Part shown: positions 51,832-64,000 of the stretch, in pieces
Layout: every line of letters begins with the position of its first letter
Numbering within the stretch: position 1 is the stretch's first letter
NCBI GenBank assembly: GCA_013400975.1
Contig: WBMZ01003464.1
Coordinates: 19,221-83,220 of the forward strand
DNA length: 64,000 nt
Source of the DNA: Atrichornis clamosus
Taxonomy: Eukaryota; Chordata; Aves; Passeriformes; Menuridae
Reading direction: 5' to 3'
Translations under genes and position numbers: made by a program
Notes under the pieces: model-generated
Told to the model about the DNA's origin: nothing
The model's database searches: none
The model's input: the letters and a program-made list of their open reading frames with translations, nothing else

Positions 51832-53929
51832 GTAAGGAAAGTGACCTAGAGTTTCAAGAGGCAGTGTATTAAAAAGCCTGTGTTCCTCTATGTTATTGAT
51901 CCCTGCATTTGCTTTTATTTGTTACTTTATTTATACAGTGCATTTAGAGGCTTGCTTTTACTTTTATAAGCACGGTGCTGTAATGATCAGAAAGCCATGG
52001 TCCAGGGTTAAGAACCTTTTCTGTACTAATACATATAAGATCATTAAAGAAAGCAAAGGAGGTTTCCACTTTATGGCTGTAAGTGGGATCAGTGTTTCTC
52101 TGCAAGCTGGAAATGCATGGAATAAAATGGTATTTGCCAGCCCCCCAGGGATGCTACATGACAGACATTGAAGTCAGGGTATAAACTAGTGAGAGAAAAA
52201 CCAATATTGGCCCACTCAGTATTCTCCAAGCTAAGGTCCAAGTTAGGCCAATTCTGGAAGGAAGTCAAAGCATTTTGTCAAGAAAATGAAAAAACCCAAC
52301 TTTTATCAAGTGGATTTATACGCTTATTTTAGTGGCAACTATTTAAATCCTCCCCTCACAACCAGAAAGCTCAGGGAAGCTGTGAAGTTGTTATGAATCT
52401 CACTTGTAGTTTCTAGAGGGCTCAGGGCCAATAGCACTGTGTCATTCTTGGGAATAGCAATCTTGTAGACCTTCTGTGGGACCACCCTTGAACCTTCCTT
52501 CTTAGAGTATGCAGAGAATGAAGCCTTCACTTGCACAGTCTCTCCATGGCCCTCAGGTCTGCCTGTTTTCACTAGCTCCCTTCTCCAAAGTGCATTAAAC
52601 TCCATTTTTGCAAATCAGTACTCTGTGCACATGATATAAATTATTGACATTTTTCTGTCACTATTATTCTATTGCCACTAATGTCACTATTGAGACACAA
52701 ATTAAAAGTTTTTCTAATCAGTATGTTTTTATGGCAAGGCTACTCAAGGAAGAGAAAAAAAGCACAGATATTCCAAACAAGACTTCAGATTTAGAGTTCC
52801 AAGGAAGAAGGGATCAGTTGTTTTTCCAGCTGTCCCTGATCTCAGAGAATAAAAGTGGGTCATGACTCACAGAGAACAGGCAAAATTCCCATTGGTACAG
52901 GCCCCAAGCAGTCTTTTATATTGGCTGTGAATACAATCACACCCACTGGCCCACAACACTCTACATGATCATGGCTAAGGATTCCCCAGTGAACAGTTTC
53001 TGATAGCCTATAATGTAATGCAATGTTCTGAGGTGTTGGGATTGTCTCAGCTGTGGTATGAGTAAAACCTGTGGGTCTTGGTTTGGCCTCCTGTGCTGAT
53101 GTGCTATCAAGTAGGATTTTCTCTGCTTTTCCAGTGAGAATGGCAATGGCTTCTCCCTACTCTTACTCGTACAACTTTCTGACCTCAGGTCAAGGCTTTG
53201 AGATTTTTTTCAACTGTAAAATTTAGAAATTTTCATTTAAATATGGCAACAAAACACAATTAAAAAAAAAAAAGGATCTCGAAAGGGATTCTCTGTCAAT
53301 CCAGAATGATGGACAGCAGCATTAAGAAAAGCAACAAATAATAAAAACCTTGTCATAAAGATCGCCAGAGCTGGCCATCTGTATCCACATGTCTTAGTTG
53401 CACATTATCAGGCTTGCATAGATTTCTGCAACTTGTTGAAGGCAAGAAAGTACACTTTTATGATTTAACTATCTTTTAGCATGGAGGAAATGCCACATGA
53501 TATGTGTGTACACATCATTCCAAAGTTAAAATACCAGGAATATTACAGACTAAAGTTTCTTTCTCAGAGAGAACAAACTCAATCCAGTTACTTAAGTTTT
53601 TTTAAAGACTGTTAGCTACACATTTTTATAGGTATCAAAACACATATTGTTGTTCATTCTTTTTCTTGAATATATTTTTTGCAGAGTTACATTCAATTAT
53701 TCTATGGACAGATCTGAAAATAATTGAAGGCTGCCTATTCTATACAAATTGAATTTTTTTCCCACTGCAGAGAGTGATGATTCCAGGCATTAGGCTTTTT
53801 ATATCTCCATGTCAATGAGAAAAAAAGTTCCTGTTGTAAAGTCACATTGTTTAACCATTTTGGAAAAGCTAGTTATCACCAGCTAACCCAGGAGAAGGAA
53901 AGAAGAAGTGGTCCTTCCCCCTGCTCCCC

Positions 53930-54230
53930 AGGACTTTATTGATGTGATGTCATCTCGGCTCTGGTTGTATTTATAGCCTAGAGCCATGGAGTCAGTGTGG
54001 AATCCAAACAGGAAAGCTAATCATTAGTGTATCAGAATGCACAGAGTAGAGAAAAGCAAATGAAGATGACAGCATATCTATAAATGCAAGAGAAAAGAGA
54101 GTAATTCTGTCATTCAGCTGTCTAGACTGTTTGCTTTATAATGTAAAGCTGTGAATGAGCCAGCGAGTTGCGATTATGGCATAGTAGCTTTGTAGACATT
54201 CAGAGACAGCGGTGTGGAGACTGAGGGGAT
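53930..54230. promoter_or_regulatory. Candidate muscle-type regulatory cluster in intron 4
   Basis: Within about 180 bases are a CRE-like TGATGTCAT (53945-53953), a TATTTATAG MEF2-like site (53968-53976), a CTATAAATG MEF2-like site (54078-54086) and a CAGCTG E-box (54115-54120). CAP2 is a heart and muscle gene in other vertebrates, so the grouping is suggestive. Each motif is short and common in AT-rich DNA, so this is inference only. Confidence 0.22.
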
Positions 54231-56704
54231 TTACTGAGTTCCTGTCATGTTGGGATGTCATACGTGGTGCCTTAAAAAAAAAAAAGGGAGGGGAAAATAC
54301 ACTGGAAAAATAAATTAGCTCAGCTCTTGCAGCTAACAAACTAATGAATAAGAAATTCAAACAAAAAGAAAGCTCCTATATGTATAATAATCCTTGGGGT
54401 TTTTTTGTGCTTAGCAAAGAGAGAAATGTGTATCATACAAAAAGCAGTATGTTTTCCTATCTAGGAAAATGTAGAAGCCCTAGAATTCATTTAGCTCTAA
54501 CTGCTGCTGTGAGTCACTAGCAAGCATTTTTAAAAAGTTAAAATTGCTAAAAGTTGCTTTTGCAGAGTTTTGCTTCTTGTTAATAATGTTATTTTTTCAT
54601 TTGAAATATCTTGCAGTGCACAGTCTGTATTATCTGTATATGTGAAAATAGTAGGAGCCAGGAAGGTAATTCCAGCTGGCATACCAATCTAGCATCAACT
54701 GCAATAAATTACTTCACAGAGAGCATGTTCTGTTACTTTTTATGGTCATGTTCTATATTTATACGTGCAGTGGAAGAGATCACATGACAGAACCACCAGT
54801 TGATATTCCTGTTTGTGTATGCCCCAGCTAATGGCTGCTAGATACAGGCTCATTCAGCAAGATGGAATTTTTCAGTTCATCCACTTATTAGAAATTATTA
54901 TCTGATGCCAAACTTCAAACATTAAACCAAAAAAAGACTGTTATAAATTGTTTACCACTATAAACAGTATAAAAGAATATAGAGGATACAGAGAAGATGG
55001 AGAAGGGAAAATAAATTAGAATAATGCTATAATCTGCAAAGCTGCTTCAAAAGGTGTTTTGAGACCATGTGTTTACATGTTGCTTGGGTAATTCAGAAGA
55101 CAAGTTTTAATATAAACTTCACAAAACATTCTGAAATGGTTTGGTTCTGAATTTTCTGTTTCCATAGTCTAAGCCAAATATAATTCTGACTGAAACATTA
55201 TTTTATTTCATTGTATAATAGTTTTAGAAGTTATTAATGTTCCTGAGCAAGTTTATCTGTTTAACAACTTTTTATATTTGTGATCATGAATACTGATTGC
55301 TGCTCAAAGTCACTGCACTGAATTCTTTGTGAATGGTGACTCATATGCTGTCTTCTCTTTATAAGTTGTTTCATTTCACTTTCAAAGCTCAAACAATTTT
55401 AAGAGTTGCTTTGAGGGCATGAGGGATCCATTGTTCCTATACTGGGAAAAAGTTAATGAGATAAATATTTTTGTGAATCAGTATAAGGATATGCAGAATG
55501 AGCATACTTGTGGTAAGAAGTACTACAAACAGATTTAAATGGCAGATGCAGTTCAGACTATAAATGATTTTGTAATTTCTCATTAGAAAAAAATGCTGAG
55601 TTCACCTGCTAAAGCTCATGGATTTAATTACTAACCTTGTGCAGACAAACGTTCCCACTGAATACGTAGCTTAAATATCCAGATCCTGCACACAGGTGGG
55701 AGGAGAGGGGTGGAAAACAGTGAGAAGTAAAGGAGAGCTTTCCCTTGTTTTCCTAGAAAAGGGACGCCCCATACCACCTCACAGAAACCCAAGAAACTGT
55801 ATTTGAAGTTGGACTGAGAGCCATGAGAACAAATCTTTCAGTTTTTATTTTTTATAGCCAAGCAAAAAAGAAAAGAAAAAAAAATCTATTGAAGGATTAG
55901 AATAGTTATGGTAAAATCTTTGAATAAAGGACTCATTCTCATAATTTTTATGTAGAAATCAAAGATGAAGATTTACAGTTCCCTCCTCTCTGTCAGTGTA
56001 GGATTGCTCATTTTCATCTCTTTCTATTTTAAAGTATTTCAATAACAGGACTCCTGGGACTTCTTATTCTGCATCCTAGCAGGATTTGTTTTCTAATTAC
56101 CTTGACTTGCTTATGTCATTCCATTTCCCCCTACTTTTCCTCATGCTTACTGAGATCACCCTTATTGTTTTCCAAAAATATGAACAGTAGGATACTCCTC
56201 ACCTTGCTAATTTATTACTTTCATAAGCAAAAGAGTTTGAGCCAAGTTTTGCTGCCATTCTGCCAGTTGGTTGACTGCTGCAAACCTGCTCCTCTGTATC
56301 TAGAAATAGCTTAAGGAAGAATTTGGTTCAGTCCTTTTAAGGTCCTCAGGCCCCAAACTCACAGAAGGTGCCAAGAGTGACATGGACAGAGCCTGAGAGC
56401 CCTGAGCTCAAAAGGGAACCCCTTCCCCGATCCTGTTCTCTGAAATCTTGCCAAACTGTCAACATATTTCTGTTATCAGCAAGCCTACAACTGCATGGAA
56501 CATATAGTCACAGCTGCAGTTGATGGACTAAGAGTTTCCAGTCAGTAACCTGCTGCAGTTGAGTTCACAGACTCATTTTTGGATATTGTTGCAAATTCTT
56601 ACTCAGTTTCAGGTCCAGATAGCCCCTGACACCTGTTATCTCACAGTTTTGTCTCAAAATCATTCATCTGCATTTTATCAACCTTAAATTCATTATATTT
56701 TCAG

Positions 56705-57187
56705 ATCATAGAATCGTTTGGATTGGAAAAGATCTGTAAGGTCATCAAGTCCTATCATAAAGCCAGCACTGCCAACTCCACCACTGTACCATGACTCTAA
56801 GCACCACATCTACACATCCTTTAAATACCTCCGGCGATGGTAGCTCAACCACTTCCCTGGGCAGTCTGTTCCAGTGCTTGATAACCCTTTCAGTGAAGGA
56901 ATTTTTGCTAAGATTCAGTCTAAACCTCCACTGTTGCACCTTGAGGCCATTTCCTTTTGTGCTGTCACTTGTTACCTGGGAGTAGAAACTGACCCCCACC
57001 TCACCACACCCTCCTTTCAGGCAGTTATAGAGAGTGATAAGGTCCCCCCTGAGCCTCCTTTTCTCCAGGCTAAACAACCCCAGCTCCCTAATTCACCCCT
57101 CATAGAACCCACTCTCTAGATTCTTCACCAGCTTTGTTGTCCTTCTTTGGAGACCATCCATTTCCTCAGTGTCTTTCTTGTAGTTAA
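56705..57187 (-). mobile_element. CR1 LINE fragment, antisense, 5'-truncated
   Basis: On the minus strand the text runs from the ORF2 end into the 3' UTR. The minus frame 56745-57077 reads [15 protein letters not shown], then a segment with [20 protein letters not shown], then [20 protein letters not shown], which is the recognisable CR1 reverse-transcriptase C-terminal tail. The minus-strand end at 56705 gives the typical GATTCTATGAT-like terminus (plus strand ATCATAGAATCG). The remaining frame is open for 110 codons but is only a fragment of a dead element. Sequence beyond about 57187 no longer looks like CR1. It belongs to a different subfamily from the copy in intron 1. Confidence 0.93.
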
Positions 57188-60100
57188 CTTCTGTAGGTAT
57201 CCTTGTACCATTTCACTTTCTTCTCTTGTGTTTACCAAAACTCCCAGGTCAATAAACGCACATTTGAGATTCAGTTCTGCCCCAGGGGCAGTGCACTCAG
57301 GCATAAAAAAGCCCAGAGACACTTAGGGATCCAGGGAATACAGAAGGGCCATGATCAGTGCAACATCACCCAGCCTGTACAGAATAGAACTAGAGGCAGA
57401 GATTCACATCAGTGGCACCTCTAGACTGGCTCACACCAACATCCCCAGGCACAGACTTGCCAGCAGTTCACATTCTGTGCAAGAATCAGGCTCCAGTAAC
57501 CAAAGGCCCCTTACGCTTGTGAACTCCAGGGTACTTGTGTACTCTAGATCCTCATTTGACATACCTGCTAAACAATTCTGGGGATCTACAAACCTTTACT
57601 GGAATTCTGTCATTCGTAAAATAATGTCCTCAAATCACTGGGTTAGTTTTCAATCCCTGTAGCAATGTTCATATTCAAAGTGTGCCATGTGAGACCCTAC
57701 TGAGATAAGATGTTAGGACATTCCCTCTCCCATTAAGTATCATATTCTTTATTTCTGCTAAACACAAATCTAGTACTCTCCTTTCTCTGTGCTACACAAT
57801 TGTTTCCTGGGATTTATGGATGGCACATAACCACCTAAAGGGGAAAGGACTGTGGGTACAAGTGACTGAAAAGCAAGGCTTTTTGGTTCACAGGTTGGGG
57901 GGTTTTTTTTCTAATCTTACTTTGGTTTAAATCAGACCACAACCAACGATTTGTGAATTCCAAAAGTTACACAAATTCCAGGACTGCTCAATGAACCTGG
58001 CAGTCTTACAGTTTGTCTCTGAGGAGATCTCAGGTGAACCACATGTGTGTCCAAGGATGGAAACCTGCAACATCTAAAATCCGTGTTCTGGGACATGCCC
58101 TGTGATGGGTAATTGCCCTTAGCAAAGATTCATCAGTCTTAGATGATGTGAACAAAACAACTGTAACTTAACAGAACAGTGTCTTCTGACAGAACCTTGC
58201 TACCTGGAATGCCCTGGGCCCCACTGACAAGAGAATACGATCACAGCAGCAGGATTGAGGAGTAGTAAAACAAAAGGTTGAAAGCAGTTCATTAGTGTAA
58301 TTGTTCTTGTTGATTAGGTGTGGGATGTTGCCTGTGTGCCTAAAGCAGGAGGACCCCTCCTTTTTGAAAATACTGCCTATGAAGAGCTGTAGTGGACAAG
58401 AATACAATATATAGAACGTTCAAGTCCATTTAAAAGCCAACTAGAGTTCTAGCTAAAGGCGTTTGGTGTGATTCTGCACTCAGTTTGTATCAGGTCCTGG
58501 ATTTCTCCACTGGTTAGAAGCTATTTGTCTTTCACATTCCTCTCCATTTGTGCTGCCTCAGAGTTTACATTTAAAAATAAACCCACAAATGACTAAAGTA
58601 ATAATTTGTCATGTGGGGTTATGGTTTGGTGTTCCCTGTTTTTTTCCCGCAAAGGAAAAAATTGCTACAGCTGATATTGGCTGTTAGATTGAGAATTTTT
58701 GTGCTATCTAAGAGGAATAAAAGCCAAATACCAATTAAGTCACTTTGGAAGCACACAAATGTGTCTAAGCTTCTGTGCTGATGAAGCTGACCAGACAGTT
58801 CTGCAGATTTGTCTCTGTGTGTCATAGTCCTGCTGTTGCACAGCAGTGAGTTGAAGTGACAAAACCTGGACTGTTGAGCAACAGATCAAACAGTTGTTGT
58901 ACCACTATGTTGAAGATCTGCAGTCTAAGAAAAATAGGCCATGGTAAATTAATGTCTCTCTGTAGTTAGGCAGGAGAAGAGCTTTGAACCCTGAGAACAT
59001 TAGAATACTAGAGGAACATAAAAGTGATCTTGGAGAAAAATCTCACTGATGGTTTCTACTGCCAATTAGAAAATACTTGCAGGGTAAACATTGGATTAAG
59101 TTGCAGGAGGGTAAAAAAATTTATTTTATATATACTTAAATAAAGAGGTTATTCCTCAGCCTAATCTGAACACTGATTCCATCCAGACTGTGAATACACA
59201 GTTACAGAAAAAAAGACAGGCCTTTCTTAAACTACATATATACAAAAAAAGAGAATAAACTGAAAGTCTTCTTTACAGATTTTAAAAATACAAAATGTGG
59301 GAAATTACACTTAATCAAAAACTATTTCAGTTCTAGAATCATAGCCATTCACAGCAGAAATGCATCTCACTGGTGATCTTACTCCTGTAAACAAAGGATG
59401 TATTTCTGCTCATCAGCTTTTAACTGTCAAGGTAGAAATGTTGTGCAAAGTGTCTTTCTAAGGTCTCTTTACAGTAATGGGCAGCACCTCTACAGTCCAT
59501 TTACTCACATCTATTAATATCTTCTAACATATAGTCTTCTAATATCTATTAATATGTGGAAAGAATTCCTCAGGGACATCTCTTCTACACTTACAGGAGA
59601 GGGAATCAAGTCTCAGATGAGAAGAGATTCTTGCCTTTTAAATTGTTAGAACTGAGTGTGGCAGATGCTATCCATGACATCTTTCATCCCTTGAAAGGAT
59701 TAAATGTGGGATGGGACTGTACTAGGCTGTTTGCAGAGAAAATGGCAGTGTCTGCATTAGTATTTTAGCTCACAGTAGGACTGTATTTCTCCTTCAAATC
59801 AGGCCCCTTTATTGTGTCATGATTCACATTATAGAGCAATCTTAAGATGTACAGAGTGGGTATCTTTGGAAATTAAATGGAAGATACACTCCCAGACAGC
59901 ACCTAAACCACATTTTATAGCTAGTCCAAAACAGCCCCTACAAACATGTACAGTGTGAATGTCAGGGCCTCAGCACCAACTGTTTTGCTCTACAGAGCTC
60001 CTCCTATTAGGCTGCACTACTTACCAACACGTACAAAGACACCTGATTCAAATTAACTCCATGTTTCAAATTCTCTCCTGAAAAATACAATGCAAGTATG

Positions 60101-62020
60101 ATGGAGATTTTGAACTGTCAGGAGAAAATAACAGAATTGTACGCCATGGAATAAATGTTTTAGTCATGCTGTTTGGGTTGCAGCTGAGTAAAATGGAGGG
60201 TCTGCTAATCCCAAATTCTCTCAGTTTTCTTTTACTGCTCCTACACCAAAGGTTGCCATTCCCTCATTTAGCATAACTTAAAAGGGTATCTGTTCTCTCG
60301 ACATCTTTTTTTCATAAGAGGTCAGGTTGATTTAAACACTGTAGTAGTGAGGTCTGAATTGTGTTGCCACCCATCAACATAAAAATCCTCCAGTAAACAA
60401 TCTCACCCCTCAAAACTATGTAAGATTAGCTTAAAAATACATAAGATCTTTAAAAACCATATTTTTTATTTACCTGCTGGTTTTTGTGCCTTTGTGATTC
60501 ATGCTGGCAGGTTTTTGGACAAGAGTTGTCTTGAGAAAATACCCATTTTCTCAAATTAAAGCTGAGATTTTCAAGTAATCACTGGTTCAAGCAGCCAAAA
60601 TTTAAGCAAGCCATTTGGTTTAGTGTGACTTTACAGGCAGTTTTCAAAAATCACAAACCCCAAAACCTGGGCCATTCTCCTAATTGGTTGTCTCTGTGCC
60701 CCAGTTCTATTAAACCTGTCATCTGCAGAATTTCATGGGTGTGTATTGCAAATATGTGATGGAGAAGAAAGTCTCTGCAGTGTGGTTTGTTGGAATACTG
60801 GTATTCCAGGCCATTTTATGAGACTGGGCTGAGACTCTAAGGTCTCTGAAGCCAAAGCCTAAGGCAGTTCTTGTTGCATGCTGTAGAGTGTTGTGGTTGA
60901 TCAAGACAATAGTCTTACTTCTCCTGATTTTCTAATAAGAATTATAAGATTTGGGTCAAAGTTTGCTGGTTGTTTAGTTATTCATATTTAAAAAAACAAT
61001 CTGGTTTTAATCTTATTAAAAAAGAAAAAAAGCATACTGGGAATTACTTCTGATGTTTGTCAGTTGTGCCCATGTTGCATTTTTAAACATTTCAGCAAAA
61101 CTGATATTATAATAAGAATGGTGTTTATACAGAGACTTAAATTTCTGTCCAACAACTGTGCTGTGTCTTAAATGACAAGAAATTTTATCTAGCACATGCC
61201 AAAGGCGTGCTGAAGATTTTTCCAACAGTTCTGATTCATCTCCTGGAATTCATTTTTCTTAGAGATACAGTATAGACAATAATTTTATTAAGTCAGCTGT
61301 TTCAATATTCATTGCAATAAAGAGATTATTCTTCTAGAACCCTCAGCACAACTGTTTCTGCATTGTAAAGCCAAACAAGACTGATTACTGCTAGAATTAA
61401 TGAGCCTTTCTATACCCATATGCCATATACAATGTAATTCATCTGCAGTTTAATCACTAATTAAAATTTAGTTTGAGACAGAACTCAATTAAGTGACTCC
61501 TTGCAGGCCTGTGTTCTTGTGTCCAACCCTTACACAGAAACTTGGATGACAAGAAGCTTCCACAAACACACACATTTTGTGCAGCCATTGCAGAACAGGA
61601 TGAGTGCAGAGTGAAGGGAAGGCAGACTGTCCTGCTCTTCCGGTACCTCTCACATGGGACAGAGCTGAGCAAAACCTCAAGCCCACTCTGGTGTCACTAC
61701 AGTGCCAAGGGAATGACTACTTTGAGCAATTTTCCTTAGCAATACATATTTCACCTTTAAAACTTGCACTGGTTCTGTGAAATTAAATAAATCCACTACA
61801 TTTTTACAAACATTTTTAATAAATATATGTTCATTGGACAGATTAAGTCTTGTGTTCTGAGGGACAGAAATTCTGTCTGTACCACTAGCAGAAAATCCTT
61901 AGAAAAGTGGCTGGGAGTTTTTGTAGGAGAAGGTGTGGGTCATTCAGAAAAATGTTTGACCCTAATTCTGCCTTCTTATCTGTAGTACCAAAATATTCTA
62001 CAAAATAAAACAGCTATATT

Positions 62021-62055
62021 ATCATTTCATATCATTTCATAACATCATTTCATAT
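62021..62055. repeat. ATCATTTCAT decamer tandem repeat
   Basis: Two adjacent ATCATTTCAT units are followed by AAC and a third ATCATTTCAT. It is a short local duplication with no sign of function. Confidence 0.85.
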
Positions 62056-63965
62056 CTAGGAAATCGAAGCACAGAATGCTAACACAGCTTTCCTGAAACC
62101 TGATGACAATTTGGTGGGAGAGCAGCAAAGAGAACTCCCATTTATGGACTCCCACTTCTGTGCCCCATCCACAGAAATGTGCTGCCTCCCAGTGCTGTCT
62201 AGATATACCAGGCATCTGTGGAGCTGTATTTTTAGCCCTGATATTCTCTTTGGCTGGAACTGGGCCATGAAGATTCACAGTAAGCTAAGGACTGTAAATA
62301 TCCCTCAGACTTTATGGGAGCAAAACTGGCATAATATCAAAGCAGCACAAGCACTTTCTTAAATTTCAGCTTTGTTAACTACTGTAATACTTGAAAGATT
62401 TCCCTGAAAAATAAGAATAAAACAACCAGCTGCAGCATGTTGTAAACAAGCGAAAATTAGAAAGGAGAATTTCTGCAGACTTTATAATGTTATCACAACA
62501 AAATCGTATTTTAAGAACTACAAATCATGGAGGTTTCAGGGCTTTTTCAGACTTAATGACTTATGCTGGTCATTAAGTCATCAGCACAAATCTTTTCATT
62601 TCCCAGTAATACTGTAAATATTTGTTTTCTCCCAACCTATTTTGTTGTAGGAGAAGATCAGATACCCCCATGTATTTCAGATGCATGGGCCTTTCTCAAA
62701 ATTACACTGCCACGCAAATTTAAGGCTCCATAGGTGGATCAAAATTCTTTTCAAAATGCAGAACCTCTTTTTGTCATGTTTTTAAAGCGTCCTTTGACCT
62801 GTGTTGATGCATAGCAGACGTGCTTATTTTAAGGTGACATAAAATTCTGTAATGCTGACGTCTTGTGGAAGGGTGAAAAGAAAGACCTTACAGATGACAG
62901 AGATCAAGCAAGACGTATGTGCCCATTATCTTGTGTGTGTCATGACAGCATTAGTGTTCAAGAACATGAGGATTAGTTGTCTCCAGCAAGCACAGAACAA
63001 GTAGTCCAAGAAAAGGTGAAAAAAAATGCAGAGTTCTGCTACATCCTGAGTGATGTCCAAGTGAAGTGCCAGGGAGAATCAGAATGGTGCACTGTCTTTG
63101 GTGGACATTGTATGGGTTCTGTGAGTGTACTTCTGCAATATTATAGGGTTGCAAGGTACAGCAGTTGTTTTGCTTGTAAACTGATGACTCCATGTCCCTA
63201 AAACTGCTGTTTTCTGAAGGAAAGAATTTTCTCCAGTGAATTAGTGCTCTAAAATAGTTTTTTTGCGACACTGGACCAGTGTGATTAGCGTTCACTTTGC
63301 ACAGGAAAGAGCCTGGATAGCTTCTACATTCATTCTGCTTTTCACTTCACTCCACACACTATTCCTTCCACTCAGCAGTCATTCCCCTGGATACCATTCG
63401 TTTCTGATTAACACAGGATCATTTCCCCAAACCATGGCTTGTAGGCAGTATGTTTCCCATGAAATCCTCCCACATTACTTGCAGCCAAAGGAAATTAAAA
63501 CACTAAAATGTACCAATAAGGAAAGGTAAAGCTGATATTGCCTTCAGTGCATTACTTTCTCAGTCTTGTTGTCAGATGATAACAGGCCGCTAACAAGTAG
63601 TTTGTATTTCTTATAGAAAGAACAACTTGATTAATAACATGAAAAACTCACGTGTCTCAAGAAGTTCCAGGGATATCAGATGAAAAATACAAGCATTCTG
63701 CTAACTCAGATCTATGAGGTCTATATGGATCCTAACCTGGGCAGTATGTGAAAATGCTGCCAGTGTTGAGAACAATTTTTGCTTCAACACATTATTAATA
63801 CTTAATGTCTGTAAATTTTATTACTGCAACAATAGGAGGATAATTAAATTATTACTGTAATGTAGAAATTTATGATGACCTTTCTTTCCAGCTGTTAAAT
63901 CGGTACCCAGGGAGGACAATATTAAACCACAGGGTGCTTTTGGACTACCTATTGTTAACAGCAGT

Positions 63966-64000
63966 CTTGTCTTTTCTATTTTCTCTTCTTTTCTTTTCTT
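63966..64000. repeat. Pyrimidine-rich simple repeat at the window edge
   Basis: TTTTC/TCTTT units fill the final 35 bases and are cut by the window end, so the true length is unknown. Confidence 0.7.

Larger units (their letters stand above)
51832..64000 (+). other. CAP2: CAP2 intron 4, partial (runs off right edge)
   Basis: Begins GTAAGG, phase 0, at least 12.2 kb. It carries an antisense CR1 fragment (56705-57187), a 10-bp tandem repeat (62021-62055), a cluster of muscle-type motifs near 53.95-54.12 kb, and a T/C-rich end at 63966-64000. I searched by eye for the expected exon 5 sequence and did not find it. None of the short open frames here looks coding. Confidence 0.82.

Noticed and set aside
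62045..62362. Candidate CAP2 exon 5 in the slightly conserved-looking block near 62.1 kb
   Set aside because: None of the frames gives the expected NDV...LLKPIS-type sequence and the borders do not fit phase 0.
1..64000. CRISPR arrays, bacterial operons, tRNA or rRNA genes
   Set aside because: No spaced direct repeats, cloverleaf-like A/B boxes or rRNA text were seen; composition and introns point to a vertebrate nuclear genome.

Overview
The window looks like bird nuclear DNA. It is AT-rich and gene-poor, and it carries several CR1-type LINE 3' fragments, including the avian-style 3' tails ending in ATTCT-like or GATTCT-like motifs. It also carries one compact solo LTR and one unmethylated-type CpG island. 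One CR1 tail running into a TATTC pentamer array resembles copies I know from songbirds, but the order is an inference. There is no sign of bacterial, phage or plasmid DNA. Almost all short ORFs in the window are chance open frames in non-coding DNA.

The only gene I can support is the 5' part of CAP2 (cyclase-associated protein 2, an actin-monomer recycling factor), on the plus strand. A CpG island at about 18.59-19.46 kb holds a likely non-coding exon 1, with a good splice donor after 18798. Exon 2 (30395-30519) starts one base before the ATG. Exon 3 (34165-34265) and exon 4 (51754-51831) follow. All introns have GT/AG ends, and the joined reading frame is open for 101 residues with codon phases that fit. 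These residues cover the N-terminal coiled coil and the start of the helical folded domain. Intron 4 runs off the right edge, so the rest of the protein lies beyond the window.

Layout: 1-18.5 kb is upstream intergenic DNA with a few repeat fragments (CR1 tails near 8.4 and 12.0 kb, an AC run, a TATTC array). The CpG island and exon 1 lie at 18.6-19.5 kb. Intron 1 (18.8-30.4 kb) holds a 0.57-kb sense CR1 fragment. Intron 2 (30.5-34.2 kb) holds a small perfect palindrome beside a 15-bp tandem duplication. Intron 3 (34.3-51.8 kb) holds a 327-bp solo LTR in the sense direction with an exact 5-bp target duplication. Intron 4 (51.8 kb to the edge) holds an antisense CR1 fragment and a possible muscle-type regulatory cluster. 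No tRNA, rRNA or CRISPR was seen, and I found no second gene. I do not see an undescribed biological system. The most notable items are the intact solo LTR, the inverted CR1 pair that flanks exons 2-4, and the start-stop ATGTGA in the putative 5' UTR.
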